Source of the DNA: UBA3700 sp964478025
Lineage (GTDB): Bacteria > Bacillota > Clostridia > Christensenellales > UBA3700
Length of the DNA stretch: 64,000 nt
Assembly (NCBI GenBank): GCA_964478025.1
Contig: CAYZGK010000003.1
Coordinates: forward strand, 49,912-113,911
Direction: 5' to 3'
This document shows positions 7,805 through 16,699 of the stretch, piece by piece. The translations under genes were made by a program, and so were the position numbers. Position 1 is the first letter of the stretch. Each line of letters opens with the position of its first letter. The notes under the pieces are model-generated. The model was not told the DNA's origin. It was given only the letters and a program-made list of their open reading frames with translations, and ran no database searches.

Positions 7805-10402
7805 TTAGCTATTCTCCCTTTTTGCAATGTCTATTAATTCTTGTAATTTTGCAAAAGCTTGTATTGGCGACATAGTATCCATATCAATTTTTTGCAAATT
7901 GTCCCTTAATTCATTATCTTTAGATATATTAAGTAAATTATTTTCATCCATAGAAGACTTTTCTTGAGTTGAAACAGAAATCTTATCTAGAAGTTTTTGA
8001 ACTTCTTTTGCTCTTTTTATTACATTCATAGGAACTCCAGCAAGTTTTGCTACCTCTATACCAAAACTCTTATTTGTTCCACCCGTCATAACTTTATGTA
8101 AAAATACAACGCCCTTATCTTTTTCACAAGCTAAAACTTTATAGTTTTTAATTCCAGATAACAAACACTCAAGTTCCGTTAGTTCATGATAATGAGTTGA
8201 AAATAAAGTTCTACAACGTATTCTTTGCGAAACATCCTCAATAACAGCTCTAGCAATTGCAAGTCCATCAAATGTAGATGTTCCTCTTCCTATTTCATCT
8301 AGTATTAGTAATGACTTATAAGTAGCATTTTGCAAAATTGTTGCAACCTCTATCATTTCTACCATAAATGTAGATTGACCATAAGCTAAATCATCTGACG
8401 CTCCAATTCTTGTAAATACTCTATCAGTTATAGCAATTTCAGCCTTTTTAGCAGGCACAAATGAGCCCATGTGAGCCATAATTGTAATTAGTGCAACTTG
8501 TCTCATATAAGTACTCTTTCCTGACATGTTAGGACCTGTAATTAACATTGTTCTATTTAAAGTATTGTCTAAAAGCGTATTATTTGGAACAAATACTGAT
8601 TTACTAATTTCCTCTACAACTGGATGACGACCATCAATAATTTCAATTTTATCTACTTTTTCATTAATAACTGGCTTACAATAATTGTTTTTAACGGCAA
8701 CTACAGATAAAGATAACAAAGTATCCAAATTTGCTATAGCATGAGATATTAAAAGTAATTTTGGAATATAAGATAAAACTTTATTTTTAATTTCTTCAAA
8801 TAATTTTAATTCAAGTTCAACCGATTTATCTTGAGCTCCTAAAAGCTTATCTTCTATCGTTTTTAATTCCTCAGTTATAAATCTTTCACCAGTTGTTAAT
8901 GTTTGCTTTCTAACATAGTTTAATGGAACTTTATCTAAAGCTCCTTTTGAAACTTCTATATAGTAGCCAAATATCTTATTAAAACCTACCTTTAAGGTTT
9001 TTATTCCAGAAGATTCTCTTTCTCTTGCCTCTAAATCTGCAAGCCATGTTTTACCTTCCGTTGAAGCTAGTTTATATTCGTCTAATTCTTTATTAAAGCC
9101 TTTCTTTATAAAGCCACCATCTCTAATTACACTTGAAGAATTTTCATCAATAGCTGATGATAATAATTGATATAGTTCAGTAAGTGGCTCAATATTTGCA
9201 TTAATTTTTTGTAATAATTCACTACTACATTGATTTAAAATTTTCTTTATATTTGGAATAAATTCAAGGGATGAAGCAACTGCAATAAAATCTCTAGGAT
9301 TTGGATTTCCATACACGATTCTTGAAGATAATCTTTCTAAATCTCTTATATTTGCTAGTAAATCATATAAATTATTTCTAATTTTTGTAGATTTAGTTAA
9401 TTCTTCAACTGCATCAAGCCTTTCATTAATCATTGTTGAATTTCTTAAAGGTCTTTCAATCCATTGTTTTAGATTTCTTGCACCCATAGAAGTACGAGTT
9501 TTATCTAATACACCAAGAAGCGTTGCCTTTTTAGATCCATCTCTCATAGATTCAACTAGTTCCAAATTTTTCATTGCTGTTGCATCTATTGTTAAATAAT
9601 CTAATGTTCTAATAAATTTTATTGAGGATATATGCCACAAATCTCTCTTTTGAGTTGTTGTAATATAGTCTATTAAAACTCCTGCAGTTTCTATAGATAA
9701 TGGATATTTATCTATTTCAAAAGCTTGAAGAGATGAAACTTTAAATTGTTTTAAAAGTTTATCCGTTGCTGTCTTTTCATTAAACATTTGCTCTGGATAT
9801 TTTTGGAATGCTGGCAATTTTGCCATCTTTATTGATTGCAAATTTTTTGCCATCATATAAGTTTTTTCATCACATATGATTTCTGCAGGTTTAATAGTAA
9901 GTAAGATATCTTCAATATCTGAAATAGACTTAAATGGGATAGTTGTTGTTTTAAACTCTCCTGTTGATACATCAAGCCAAGATATTGCAAAAAATTTATC
10001 ATTTGAAGCAACGGCTGCTAAATAGTTATTATCTTTTTCTGTTAAAATTGACTCTTCAATTACCGTTCCTGGGGTAATTACTCTTACTACTCCCCTTTCA
10101 ACCATTTCACCTTTTGGCGTTTTATCTGGATCAGATAATTGCTCCCAAATGGCTACTTTTAGTCCTGATTTTATAAGTTTTGGCAAATAATTGTTTAATG
10201 CATGATATGGAATACCACACATAGGAGCTCTTTCTTCAAGGCCACAATTTCTACCAGTTAGCGTTAAATCCAAAATATCTGAAACAGTTTTTGCATCTTC
10301 AAAAAAAACTTCATAGAAATCACCAAGTCTGCATAATATTATTGCATCCTTATACTCTTCTTTTAAGGTCATATATTGCTGCATTAAAGGTGACAATGCC
10401 AT
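7805..10402 (-). CDS. mutS: DNA mismatch recognition protein MutS
   Basis: An 865-residue MutS. The mismatch-reading Phe-X-Glu is in GDFYEVFFEDA (~residues 27-37). Connector, lever and clamp domains follow, then the ABC-type ATPase with Walker A GPNMSGKST (~620), STFMVEM, LILDEIGRGTSTFDG and STHYHELTEL. The C-terminal ~75 residues include the PIQAFAKLQEL dimer helix. It binds mismatches and recruits MutL, encoded directly downstream without a gap. It follows miaB, also without a gap. Confidence 0.97.
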   Translation of the reverse strand: MALSPLMQQYMTLKEEYKDAIILCRLGDFYEVFFEDAKTVSDILDLTLTGRNCGLEERAPMCGIPYHALNNYLPKLIKSGLKVAIWEQLSDPDKTPKGEMVERGVVRVITPGTVIEESILTEKDNNYLAAVASNDKFFAISWLDVSTGEFKTTTIPFKSISDIEDILLTIKPAEIICDEKTYMMAKNLQSIKMAKLPAFQKYPEQMFNEKTATDKLLKQFKVSSLQAFEIDKYPLSIETAGVLIDYITTTQKRDLWHISSIKFIRTLDYLTIDATAMKNLELVESMRDGSKKATLLGVLDKTRTSMGARNLKQWIERPLRNSTMINERLDAVEELTKSTKIRNNLYDLLANIRDLERLSSRIVYGNPNPRDFIAVASSLEFIPNIKKILNQCSSELLQKINANIEPLTELYQLLSSAIDENSSSVIRDGGFIKKGFNKELDEYKLASTEGKTWLADLEARERESSGIKTLKVGFNKIFGYYIEVSKGALDKVPLNYVRKQTLTTGERFITEELKTIEDKLLGAQDKSVELELKLFEEIKNKVLSYIPKLLLISHAIANLDTLLSLSVVAVKNNYCKPVINEKVDKIEIIDGRHPVVEEISKSVFVPNNTLLDNTLNRTMLITGPNMSGKSTYMRQVALITIMAHMGSFVPAKKAEIAITDRVFTRIGASDDLAYGQSTFMVEMIEVATILQNATYKSLLILDEIGRGTSTFDGLAIARAVIEDVSQRIRCRTLFSTHYHELTELECLLSGIKNYKVLACEKDKGVVFLHKVMTGGTNKSFGIEVAKLAGVPMNVIKRAKEVQKLLDKISVSTQEKSSMDENNLLNISKDNELRDNLQKIDMDTMSPIQAFAKLQELIDIAKRENS

Positions 10403-11731
10403 TTATTTAACAATCTCCCCAAAAAGTGATGCTGATTGTGATCTATTTATCTTTACATTAACAAATGAGCCAACTAAATCTTTAGTTCCTTCAAATGTTA
10501 CTAATCTTCCAGAATCGGTTCTACCACAAACAAATCCAGGTTTTTTCTCTACAGTATCTTCAACTAAAACTTCAAAAACCTTGCCTTCATAAGTTTTAGA
10601 TTGTTGTTTTGTCATACAGTTTTGTTCTTTAATTAGACGCATTATTCTATCTTTAGATACCTCAGGAGGAATTTGTTCCCACTCTCCGGCTGGAGTTCCT
10701 TGACGAATTGAATAAATGAAAGTGAACGCAGAAGAATATCCAACTTTTCTAACAATATCTATTGTGTCCATGAAATCTTGTTCATCCTCATATGGGAATC
10801 CAACCATTAAATCGGTTGTTATTCCACAATCTGGCATTACCTTCTTTATATGTTCAATTCTAGATAAATAGTATTCTCTTGTATAATGACGATTCATTTT
10901 CTTTAAGATTTTATTTGAACCTGATTGAATTGGTAAATGAATGTTATGACAAATATGTTTAGATGAGGCAATTATATCTATAACTTCATCAGATAAATCC
11001 TTTGGATGAGATGTCATAAATCTAATTCTATATTTTCCTTCGATTTTATCTAATTCTCTTAAAAGATTTGCAAATGTAGAAACGCCATCATTTAAATCAT
11101 TACCATATGAATTAACATTTTGACCAAGAAGAGTTATCTCTTTATAACCTTGTTGTAAAAGTGACTTAAACTCCTCAATTATAGCTTGCATTGATCTTGA
11201 TCTTTCTCTTCCTCTAACATAAGGCACAATACAATATGTACAGAAATTATTACAGCCATACATAATATTTAACCAGCCATTAGTTCCAGATGTTCTATAT
11301 ACTCTCTCATCTTCTATTATTTCTGGTCTATCGTTTGGATCAATTAGATATTGCTTTCTCTTTGGATGTGAAAGTATTTGTGTGATAGCAGAATCTAACA
11401 TATTTAAGTTATTAGTACCAAGAATAATATCTACATAAGGATACTTTTCTTTAAATACGTCAACTTTTCCCTTTTGTTGAGTCATACAACCCATAACAAC
11501 AATAATTAAATTTTTATTGATTTTCTTAAGCTTCTTAACTGCACCAATATTTCCAAAAGCTTTGGATTCAGCGTTATCTCTAATACAACAAGTATTAAAC
11601 AAAATTAAATCAGCTACATTTTCATCATCTGTAGCACTATATCCCATATCTTCTAAAATACCGGCAGCTTTTTCTGATTCATGAATGTTCATTTGACATC
11701 CATAAGTTATAATTTTATATTTCTTACTCAT
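10403..11731 (-). CDS. miaB: tRNA methylthiotransferase MiaB
   Basis: A 442-residue radical SAM enzyme that converts i6A37 to ms2i6A37 in tRNA. The N-terminal UPF0004 domain with cluster cysteines (YGCQMN, NTCCIRDNAESK, GCMTQ) is followed by the radical SAM motif MYGCNNFCTYCIVPYVRGRE and a C-terminal TRAM domain. The start is placed at 11731 (MSKKYKIITYGCQMN) because a promoter TTTACC-17-TATAAT lies directly upstream and the longer GTG frame would pass through a terminator hairpin. There is no Shine-Dalgarno, and only nine bases separate the -10 from the ATG, so the messenger is probably leaderless. First gene of the mutS-mutL-miaA-ynbB operon. Confidence 0.95.
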   Translation of the reverse strand: MSKKYKIITYGCQMNIHESEKAAGILEDMGYSATDDENVADLILFNTCCIRDNAESKAFGNIGAVKKLKKINKNLIIVVMGCMTQQKGKVDVFKEKYPYVDIILGTNNLNMLDSAITQILSHPKRKQYLIDPNDRPEIIEDERVYRTSGTNGWLNIMYGCNNFCTYCIVPYVRGRERSRSMQAIIEEFKSLLQQGYKEITLLGQNVNSYGNDLNDGVSTFANLLRELDKIEGKYRIRFMTSHPKDLSDEVIDIIASSKHICHNIHLPIQSGSNKILKKMNRHYTREYYLSRIEHIKKVMPDCGITTDLMVGFPYEDEQDFMDTIDIVRKVGYSSAFTFIYSIRQGTPAGEWEQIPPEVSKDRIMRLIKEQNCMTKQQSKTYEGKVFEVLVEDTVEKKPGFVCGRTDSGRLVTFEGTKDLVGSFVNVKINRSQSASLFGEIVK

Positions 11732-11740
11732 AATATATAT

Positions 11741-11769
11741 ATTATATTTATTTATCGCGCGAAGGTAAA
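11741..11769 (-). promoter_or_regulatory. Promoter of the miaB-mutS-mutL-miaA-ynbB operon
   Basis: -35 TTTACC (11764-11769), a 17-base spacer containing CGCGCG, and a perfect -10 TATAAT (11741-11746). Nine bases lie between the -10 and the miaB ATG at 11731, predicting a leaderless or near-leaderless messenger. Confidence 0.7.
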
Positions 11770-11781
11770 CTATAAAATAAA

Positions 11782-11805
11782 GAAAAAACACAACTTTCGT
11801 TGTGT
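11782..11805 (-). terminator. Terminator after the small membrane protein gene
   Basis: On the minus strand ACACAAC, loop GAAA, GTTGTGT, then TTTTTT. A perfect 7-base stem with a GNRA loop. It separates the gene at 11833 from the miaB operon promoter. Confidence 0.85.
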
Positions 11806-11832
11806 CTTAGGGGGTTATATATGAAAAAATTA

Positions 11833-12027
11833 TTAATCGTTTACAGCTTTCGCTTCATTTATTGATTGGCTTTCTATTTGTTCTTCAACTATAGCCTGAT
11901 CATTTTGCATTTCTTTATTATAGTTAGCTTGAATAATAATGTATGCTGTAGCAAAAATAGCAACGAACACAATGCTTATTATAACAAATATCTTATTTAT
12001 ATTTTTTGTAATAACATCTGATACCAT
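11833..12027 (-). CDS. Small single-pass membrane protein, unknown function
   Basis: A 64-residue protein with one hydrophobic helix (residues ~12-34, INKIFVIISIVFVAIFATAYIII) followed by an acidic Gln/Glu-rich tail that would lie outside the membrane. The start follows AAGGAGAACGGAT, a good ribosome binding site, and the gene has its own terminator, which supports it being real despite its size. I do not recognise a family. It is not obviously co-transcribed with its neighbours. Confidence 0.6.
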   Translation of the reverse strand: MVSDVITKNINKIFVIISIVFVAIFATAYIIIQANYNKEMQNDQAIVEEQIESQSINEAKAVND

Positions 12028-12125
12028 ATCCGTTCTCCTTTTTTACTTTGTGGCTTCATTATAATATGTATTAAATTACAAAAAAATTACAAAAAAAATA
12101 TTTTTTATTTTTATTTAAAACTACT

Positions 12126-12171
12126 AAAAACGTGCATCAAATGTGGTGATTTGCCAAACAATTGATGCACG
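12126..12171 (-). terminator. Terminator after the 12.2 kb gene
   Basis: On the minus strand CGTGCATCAA (12162-12171) pairs perfectly with TTGATGCACG (12131-12140) and is followed by TTTTT. The 21-base loop contains a small inner TGG/CCA pairing. Confidence 0.75.
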
Positions 12172-12207
12172 CTAAAACAAATAAGGAATAACAAAATTAC
12201 AATTTTT

Positions 12208-12618
12208 TTAAAAATTTTTTATTTTATGGTCTGTATCTTTATCTATAATCTTTCTTAACTTTTGCTTATATCTAATTTTAGATTTTCTTTTTTTCTTATC
12301 TACTCTATATGAAGAAACTTCTTCAGGCTCAGTTTGTAAGTCTTGACAAAGCTTATTTTGTTCCTGTTTATTTTTACACTTTAGATATGGATTTTTTCTA
12401 TTTTTCTCCTCTAAAGCCTTATATTCCTCAAAAGATATTTTGTCTACATTTAATATAGCATACTTATGATCATGTTTAACTCTTGGCATTGCTCTTCCAA
12501 TTTTTGCTGCTTCTTCTTTACTTTCTGCAATAATTGGAAAAGAAATTTTTACAAATCTAGTTTTTCCTACATGACCACATTTTGTAGTAACAGAATAATA
12601 TTTTTTATTCTCTTCCAT
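12208..12618 (-). CDS. Conserved hypothetical protein with a basic tail
   Basis: A 136-residue protein. The N-terminal ~65 residues (YYSVTTKCGHVGKTRFVKISFPIIAESKEEAAKIGR..PRVKHDHKYAI) look like a compact alpha/beta domain of a type seen in uncharacterised Bacillota proteins. The C-terminal half is strongly basic (KKKRKSKIRYKQKLRKIIDK), which could mean nucleic-acid binding, but that is a guess. It begins two bases after the end of the upstream gene (12621-13766) and shares its terminator, so the two form an operon. Confidence 0.65.
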   Translation of the reverse strand: MEENKKYYSVTTKCGHVGKTRFVKISFPIIAESKEEAAKIGRAMPRVKHDHKYAILNVDKISFEEYKALEEKNRKNPYLKCKNKQEQNKLCQDLQTEPEEVSSYRVDKKKRKSKIRYKQKLRKIIDKDTDHKIKNF

Positions 12619-12620
12619 AA

Positions 12621-13766
12621 CTAAATAGCCTCATTAAACTTAAAGAACACTTTATTATATAGTTCAAAATAATATTCTTCAGATACTAAATCACTTTCTT
12701 TTATTTTCTTTAAATATCTTTTTGCTTCCTTTAAAGATATATCATCAATAAATCTTTCAAGTATGATAACCATTGAAACTGTAAAGTTTTGTTTTGCAGC
12801 TTCTTTTAATGGTTTTACGCTTTCACTTTTTATTCCTAGTAAAGTTAAAGCATATTCGTTTTTATTTTTAGCTTCTTCCTTTATAATCTCTGGATTAAAA
12901 TTATATCCTAAGTTTTCATGATTAAACCCAAGTTTAATTAAACAAGCATAAATATAGTCTTCAAAGCGTTGAATACTATAATCTTCACTCTTATATGGCA
13001 ATTTAGCATCAAAATCTAATTCAGCTAAATCCGCAAATTCTACAAATGTATTATTGTATTTATTGTTATAATAAATTTCATTTATAGCAAAGTTATCATA
13101 TACTCTTCTAGTAACAAATGCTCTTTGACCTTTACTATTAGCAACAAAACCTACAAGACTAAAATCTCCACAATGTAAATTGTCTTTAAGTTCAGTTACA
13201 AGAATAGTTATATCATTACGTTTTGTAAAATTAAAACCTTTATAAGGGCTCTCCTGCTTAACCACCTTATTCTTATCTTTTATAGATTTGCTAATTTCAT
13301 TAAATTTTGGCATAAAAGCATCTAATATTTCATCAATTGTCTTTTTATCATGATTCATAAGTAAAGGATTGATAACCATTTCCTTAAATAGGTGATTATC
13401 TCCAAATGTTGGCACCAAAATCTTTTTAACAAAGGCTATATTAAAAGACTTATCTTCAGCGAGTTTTTTTACAGCACCATTAGAAATTTTCTTTATTTGA
13501 ATTTCTGCTAATTTTTTATAATTTTCATCTTTTACATACTTTTGAACTACTGAAAAATTCTTATAAGCTGAAACTACATTTTTCTTCATGTCATATCCAT
13601 TTGCTTCACAAAATGAAATGTAGTATAAAGACTTGATTTTATCTTCTACTGAATACAACGAAGAAGTAAGAACCATGTTAAAATTACGCAAGCATTCACC
13701 ATACATATTCTCGTTAAAATATTTAACACCCATTTTAAAATATCTATCTTTATTAAAGAAATCCAT
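12621..13766 (-). CDS. Uncharacterised protein with tetratricopeptide-like helices
   Basis: A 381-residue soluble protein. Residues 1-130 resemble TPR-type helical pairs (RYFKMGVKYFNENMYGECLRNFNMVL), the middle (~195-270) looks like an alpha/beta domain, and the C-terminal ~100 residues are again helical repeats (EYALTLLGIKSESVKPLKEAAKQ), somewhat Sel1-like. No catalytic motif stands out. The start is at 13766 because AGGAGGTTATATT precedes it; a frame extending to 13880 crosses the promoter at 13836-13864. Function unknown; TPR proteins usually mediate protein contacts. Confidence 0.65.
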   Translation of the reverse strand: MDFFNKDRYFKMGVKYFNENMYGECLRNFNMVLTSSLYSVEDKIKSLYYISFCEANGYDMKKNVVSAYKNFSVVQKYVKDENYKKLAEIQIKKISNGAVKKLAEDKSFNIAFVKKILVPTFGDNHLFKEMVINPLLMNHDKKTIDEILDAFMPKFNEISKSIKDKNKVVKQESPYKGFNFTKRNDITILVTELKDNLHCGDFSLVGFVANSKGQRAFVTRRVYDNFAINEIYYNNKYNNTFVEFADLAELDFDAKLPYKSEDYSIQRFEDYIYACLIKLGFNHENLGYNFNPEIIKEEAKNKNEYALTLLGIKSESVKPLKEAAKQNFTVSMVIILERFIDDISLKEAKRYLKKIKESDLVSEEYYFELYNKVFFKFNEAI

Positions 13767-13835
13767 AATATAACCTCCTACAATTTTTATTTCTATATTT
13801 ATACTTAATCTAACAATTACAAATATAGTGTAAGA

Positions 13836-13864
13836 ATTATACTTGTGAAAATGATACTTGTAAA
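13836..13864 (-). promoter_or_regulatory. Promoter of the 12.2-13.8 kb gene pair
   Basis: -35 TTTACA (13859-13864), a 17-base spacer, -10 TATAAT (13836-13841). ACAAGTAT occurs twice, once overlapping each element, and could be an operator. The leader of about 60 bases ends in AGGAGG. Confidence 0.7.
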
Positions 13865-14113
13865 GGAAACATTGTCCCAATTTTGGTATTTACAACTTGT
13901 TAGTGTAAAATTTTCAAAAATATTTTTATAATTTTTCGAAAAATTCACTCATTTTCTATATACATTTTTTCTTCCACTATTTTTTTACGCTTACATAGTA
14001 CAACAAACTTTTAGTTTAAATGTCCCTTTCAAATTGACATTTTGAATTTAAATTTTAAAAAAATATTATTACTCAAAAATTTTCTATTTTTATCTTTTAT
14101 TATAAAATTTGAC

Positions 14114-14163
14114 TTAATTTAAAACTATTTTAGAAATTTAACTTCTATTTTTACCAAATTTTT
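14114..14163 (+). repeat. Dispersed intergenic repeat, copy A
   Basis: Starts TTAATTTAAAACTATTTTAG and continues with AA, a T/A-rich block, TTCTATTTT and ACCAAATTTTT. Copies B (44426) and C (51075) keep the same order and spacing; A and B share the first 20 bases exactly. Confidence 0.5.
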
Positions 14164-14180
14164 GAATATTTAAAGAAAAG

Positions 14181-14218
14181 TATTCGTATAACGAGATTTC
14201 GAATATTCCTCGTTTTTT
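14181..14218 (+). terminator. Orphan terminator-like hairpin with an alternative fold
   Basis: AACGAG (14190-14195) pairs with CTCGTT (14209-14214) and runs into T6. An overlapping alternative pairs TATTCG (14181-14186) with CGAATA (14200-14205). The two folds exclude each other. No plus-strand gene lies nearby, so it would end an unknown transcript or be chance. Confidence 0.3.
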
Positions 14219-14388
14219 GAATTTTTATCTGTTTACAAAATGGAAATTATAGTTTATTTATTAAAAAGGATCTTTATATGTAGTGTTTTAATTTTAATAT
14301 AAAGTGTACTTCCCTATGAAAATTTAAAACCACTTCCCTACTTTAAAACATACAGTATTTTCCGGCAGTTTCGCTATAGGGAATAGTT

Positions 14389-15561
14389 TTATAGATTTGG
14401 TTTTAATTCGATTTTTTCCAAGTTTGCTATTGCTAGATCAATTAGTTCTTCTTCGTTTTCAATCTTTTGATTTTCCTCTATGGCAACCTCAATTTTTGGT
14501 TTTATAACAGGAAAATCTGGAAGAAATACTGTACAGCAATCAGGATATGGAAGTTTAGATAAGTTTGCAGTTCCAATTTTTTCTGCAGTGTCCATTATTT
14601 CATATTTATCCATTCCTATAAGTGGTCTAAATACTGGTAATAACTTAACAGCTTCATTAGTTGATGTTATAGACTGAACAGTTTGAGACGCAACTTGTGC
14701 TAAAGACTCTCCAGTAATTAAAGCTTCGCATCCAATTTGATTTGCAAGCTTCTCTGCTATTTTTATCATAATTCTACGCATAATAGTTATCATAAAGTTT
14801 GCTTTACACTTTTCATGAATAGTTTCTTGAATTTGTGTAAATGGTACTATATACAAATCTATGTTGCCACAATACTTTGTTAATTGTTGGGTCAAATCAA
14901 TAACTTTTTGTTTTGCTTGAAGTGATGTATGAGGATATGAATGAAAATGAATTGCAGATATCTTCATTCCTCTTCTTGCCATACGCCATGCGGCAACTGG
15001 AGAATCAAAACCTCCAGATATTAGTACAAGGCCATGGCCAGATACTCCAACTGGCATACCTTGGGCACATAGTATTTTTTCTGAATAAATATATGTATAA
15101 CCTCTTTCTCTTATATCTACATTTATATTTACATCAGGATTATGTAAATCAACTTTAACATCTTTAACATTATCAAGTATTACACCACCCATTTTTGCAG
15201 CAATTTCCGATGATGTTAAAGGAAGTGTTTTATCTGCTCTAACACATGTAATTCTAAATGTTTGGCCACTTCTTGGTGCATAATTTAAAATCTCTTTTGC
15301 AATGTTTTCAATTGAAGTTTCAATTTTTGAAGCAATAGATAATGAATGTAAACCAAATACTTTTGTTACTCTATCTATAATCTCATCTTGATCAAATTCC
15401 GAATATTCTTCAATATAATATCTATTTTGACTTTTCTTAAATTTATAGTTAATTCCGGATAATTGCTTTTTAATGTTATCCATTAATTTATTATCAAAAT
15501 AACTTTGATTTTTACCTTTTAAAAATATTTCACCAATTCTTAGAACTATTACTTGACCCAT
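14389..15561 (-). CDS. thiI: tRNA 4-thiouridine synthetase ThiI (without rhodanese domain)
   Basis: A 390-residue ThiI. Order: N-terminal ferredoxin-like and THUMP domain (residues ~1-165) that binds tRNA, then a PP-loop ATPase with SGGFDS (182-187). It adenylates U8 of tRNA and installs sulfur to give s4U. It lacks the C-terminal rhodanese domain of the E. coli enzyme, like Bacillus ThiI, which takes sulfur from a dedicated cysteine desulfurase; that partner is encoded one base upstream (15563-16699). Confidence 0.94.
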   Translation of the reverse strand: MGQVIVLRIGEIFLKGKNQSYFDNKLMDNIKKQLSGINYKFKKSQNRYYIEEYSEFDQDEIIDRVTKVFGLHSLSIASKIETSIENIAKEILNYAPRSGQTFRITCVRADKTLPLTSSEIAAKMGGVILDNVKDVKVDLHNPDVNINVDIRERGYTYIYSEKILCAQGMPVGVSGHGLVLISGGFDSPVAAWRMARRGMKISAIHFHSYPHTSLQAKQKVIDLTQQLTKYCGNIDLYIVPFTQIQETIHEKCKANFMITIMRRIMIKIAEKLANQIGCEALITGESLAQVASQTVQSITSTNEAVKLLPVFRPLIGMDKYEIMDTAEKIGTANLSKLPYPDCCTVFLPDFPVIKPKIEVAIEENQKIENEEELIDLAIANLEKIELKPNL

Positions 15562-15562
15562 T

Positions 15563-16699
15563 TTATTTATGTAATTCCTTTTCTTTATTTAAAGCTTCTA
15601 ATAAGCAATTTAAAGCAATATCTAAATCTTCTATAGATAAATCCCAATCATAACTTATTCTAAGCATTCCATCGTAATATTTTGAATCTAATCCAAGCGC
15701 CATAGGAATTCTCTTTAATCCTTTTTTAGCAGAACATGCTGAACCTGTTCCTATGATTATATCTTTAGACTCAAGATAATGAACAACACCTTCTCCTCTT
15801 ACATTTGGCAAAGCAAATGATACTATATATGGAGACGAGGCATTAACATTTGTATTAATTATGACATTTTCAACTTTTTCATTTAAAAACTCAATGACGT
15901 GATTTTGTAAATATCTAGCTTTTGCGTATTTTTCTTGAATATTTTCAAATGTCTTATTTATAGCGACGTTAAAAGCAGCAATTCCAGCTACATTTTCCGT
16001 TGCAGATCTAATATTATTTTCTTGTCCACCACCAAATATAAATGTTCTTGGATTTACTGTATTTTTAATATATACAGCACCTACTCCCTTTGGTCCATGA
16101 ATTTTATGGCTTGACATTGTAAAACAGTCCACATTTAAGTTTTTTAAGTTTACTGGAACCTTACCAAACCCTTGAACTCCATCACAATGAAATATAACGT
16201 TTTTATTTTTTAATTTTGCATAAGTTGCTAATTCTTTTATTTGATTTAAAGCCCCTGTTTCATTACAAACAAGCATAACTGAAACAAGTACAACATCTTG
16301 TGTCATTTTCTTCTCAAAATCGCTAAAATCAACTCTACCAAATCTATCTACATTAATATATTCAAGTTCATAACCTAATTCTTTTAATCTTAAAGCAGTA
16401 TTGTTTATAGCAGCATGCTCAACAGATGAAATTAAAACCTTACCTTTTTTAGCTTTTATAGTTGAAAGTAAACACAAATTATCTCCTTCAGAACCTGAAG
16501 CTGTAAAATATATTTCCTCTTGTAAACATCCTAATTTTTTAGCGATATTTGCTCGAACTGAATTTATAACATTAAGTGGAGTTAAAGCTTGTGCATATAA
16601 TGCAGATGGATTGAAATAAATATCACAAGAATACTTTTTGTATTCTTCTAAACATTCTTCATACATTTTTGTTGTTGCTGCATTATCTAAATAAATCAT
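15563..16699 (-). CDS. NifS/IscS-like cysteine desulfurase, probable sulfur donor to ThiI
   Basis: A 378-residue class V aminotransferase-fold enzyme. It has the N-terminal YLDNAATTKMYEE, the PLP Lys in MSSHKIHGPKGVG, and the persulfide-forming Cys in GTGSACSAKKG. It releases sulfur from cysteine as a persulfide. Its coupling to thiI matches the NifZ-ThiI pair of Bacillus, so s4U synthesis is the likely job; a general Fe-S role cannot be excluded. The start at 16699 follows GAGGATAAAT. The first 17 bases overlap the end of the upstream membrane-protein gene. Confidence 0.9.
   Translation of the reverse strand: MIYLDNAATTKMYEECLEEYKKYSCDIYFNPSALYAQALTPLNVINSVRANIAKKLGCLQEEIYFTASGSEGDNLCLLSTIKAKKGKVLISSVEHAAINNTALRLKELGYELEYINVDRFGRVDFSDFEKKMTQDVVLVSVMLVCNETGALNQIKELATYAKLKNKNVIFHCDGVQGFGKVPVNLKNLNVDCFTMSSHKIHGPKGVGAVYIKNTVNPRTFIFGGGQENNIRSATENVAGIAAFNVAINKTFENIQEKYAKARYLQNHVIEFLNEKVENVIINTNVNASSPYIVSFALPNVRGEGVVHYLESKDIIIGTGSACSAKKGLKRIPMALGLDSKYYDGMLRISYDWDLSIEDLDIALNCLLEALNKEKELHK

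Larger units (their letters stand above)
13881..14388. other. Long AT-rich non-coding gap between thiI and the 12.6 kb gene
   Basis: No gene seen. It holds one copy of a dispersed 50-base motif (14114-14163), the 17-base motif TACTCAAAAATTTTCTA (from 14070) that recurs at 51131, a plus-strand terminator-like hairpin (14181-14218), and two direct copies of ACTTCCCTA (14308 and 14332) with an inverted relative (TAGGGAAT) near 14377. The region after thiI has no clear minus-strand terminator. Confidence 0.55.

Noticed and set aside
11732..11791. Longer miaB frame starting with GTG at 11791
   Set aside because: The extra 20 codons cross the operon promoter and begin inside a terminator hairpin; MSKKYKIITYGCQMN at 11731 is the family start.
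13767..13880. 38-codon upstream extension of the 12.6 kb gene
   Set aside because: It runs through a good promoter (13836-13864), while AGGAGG lies just before the ATG at 13766.
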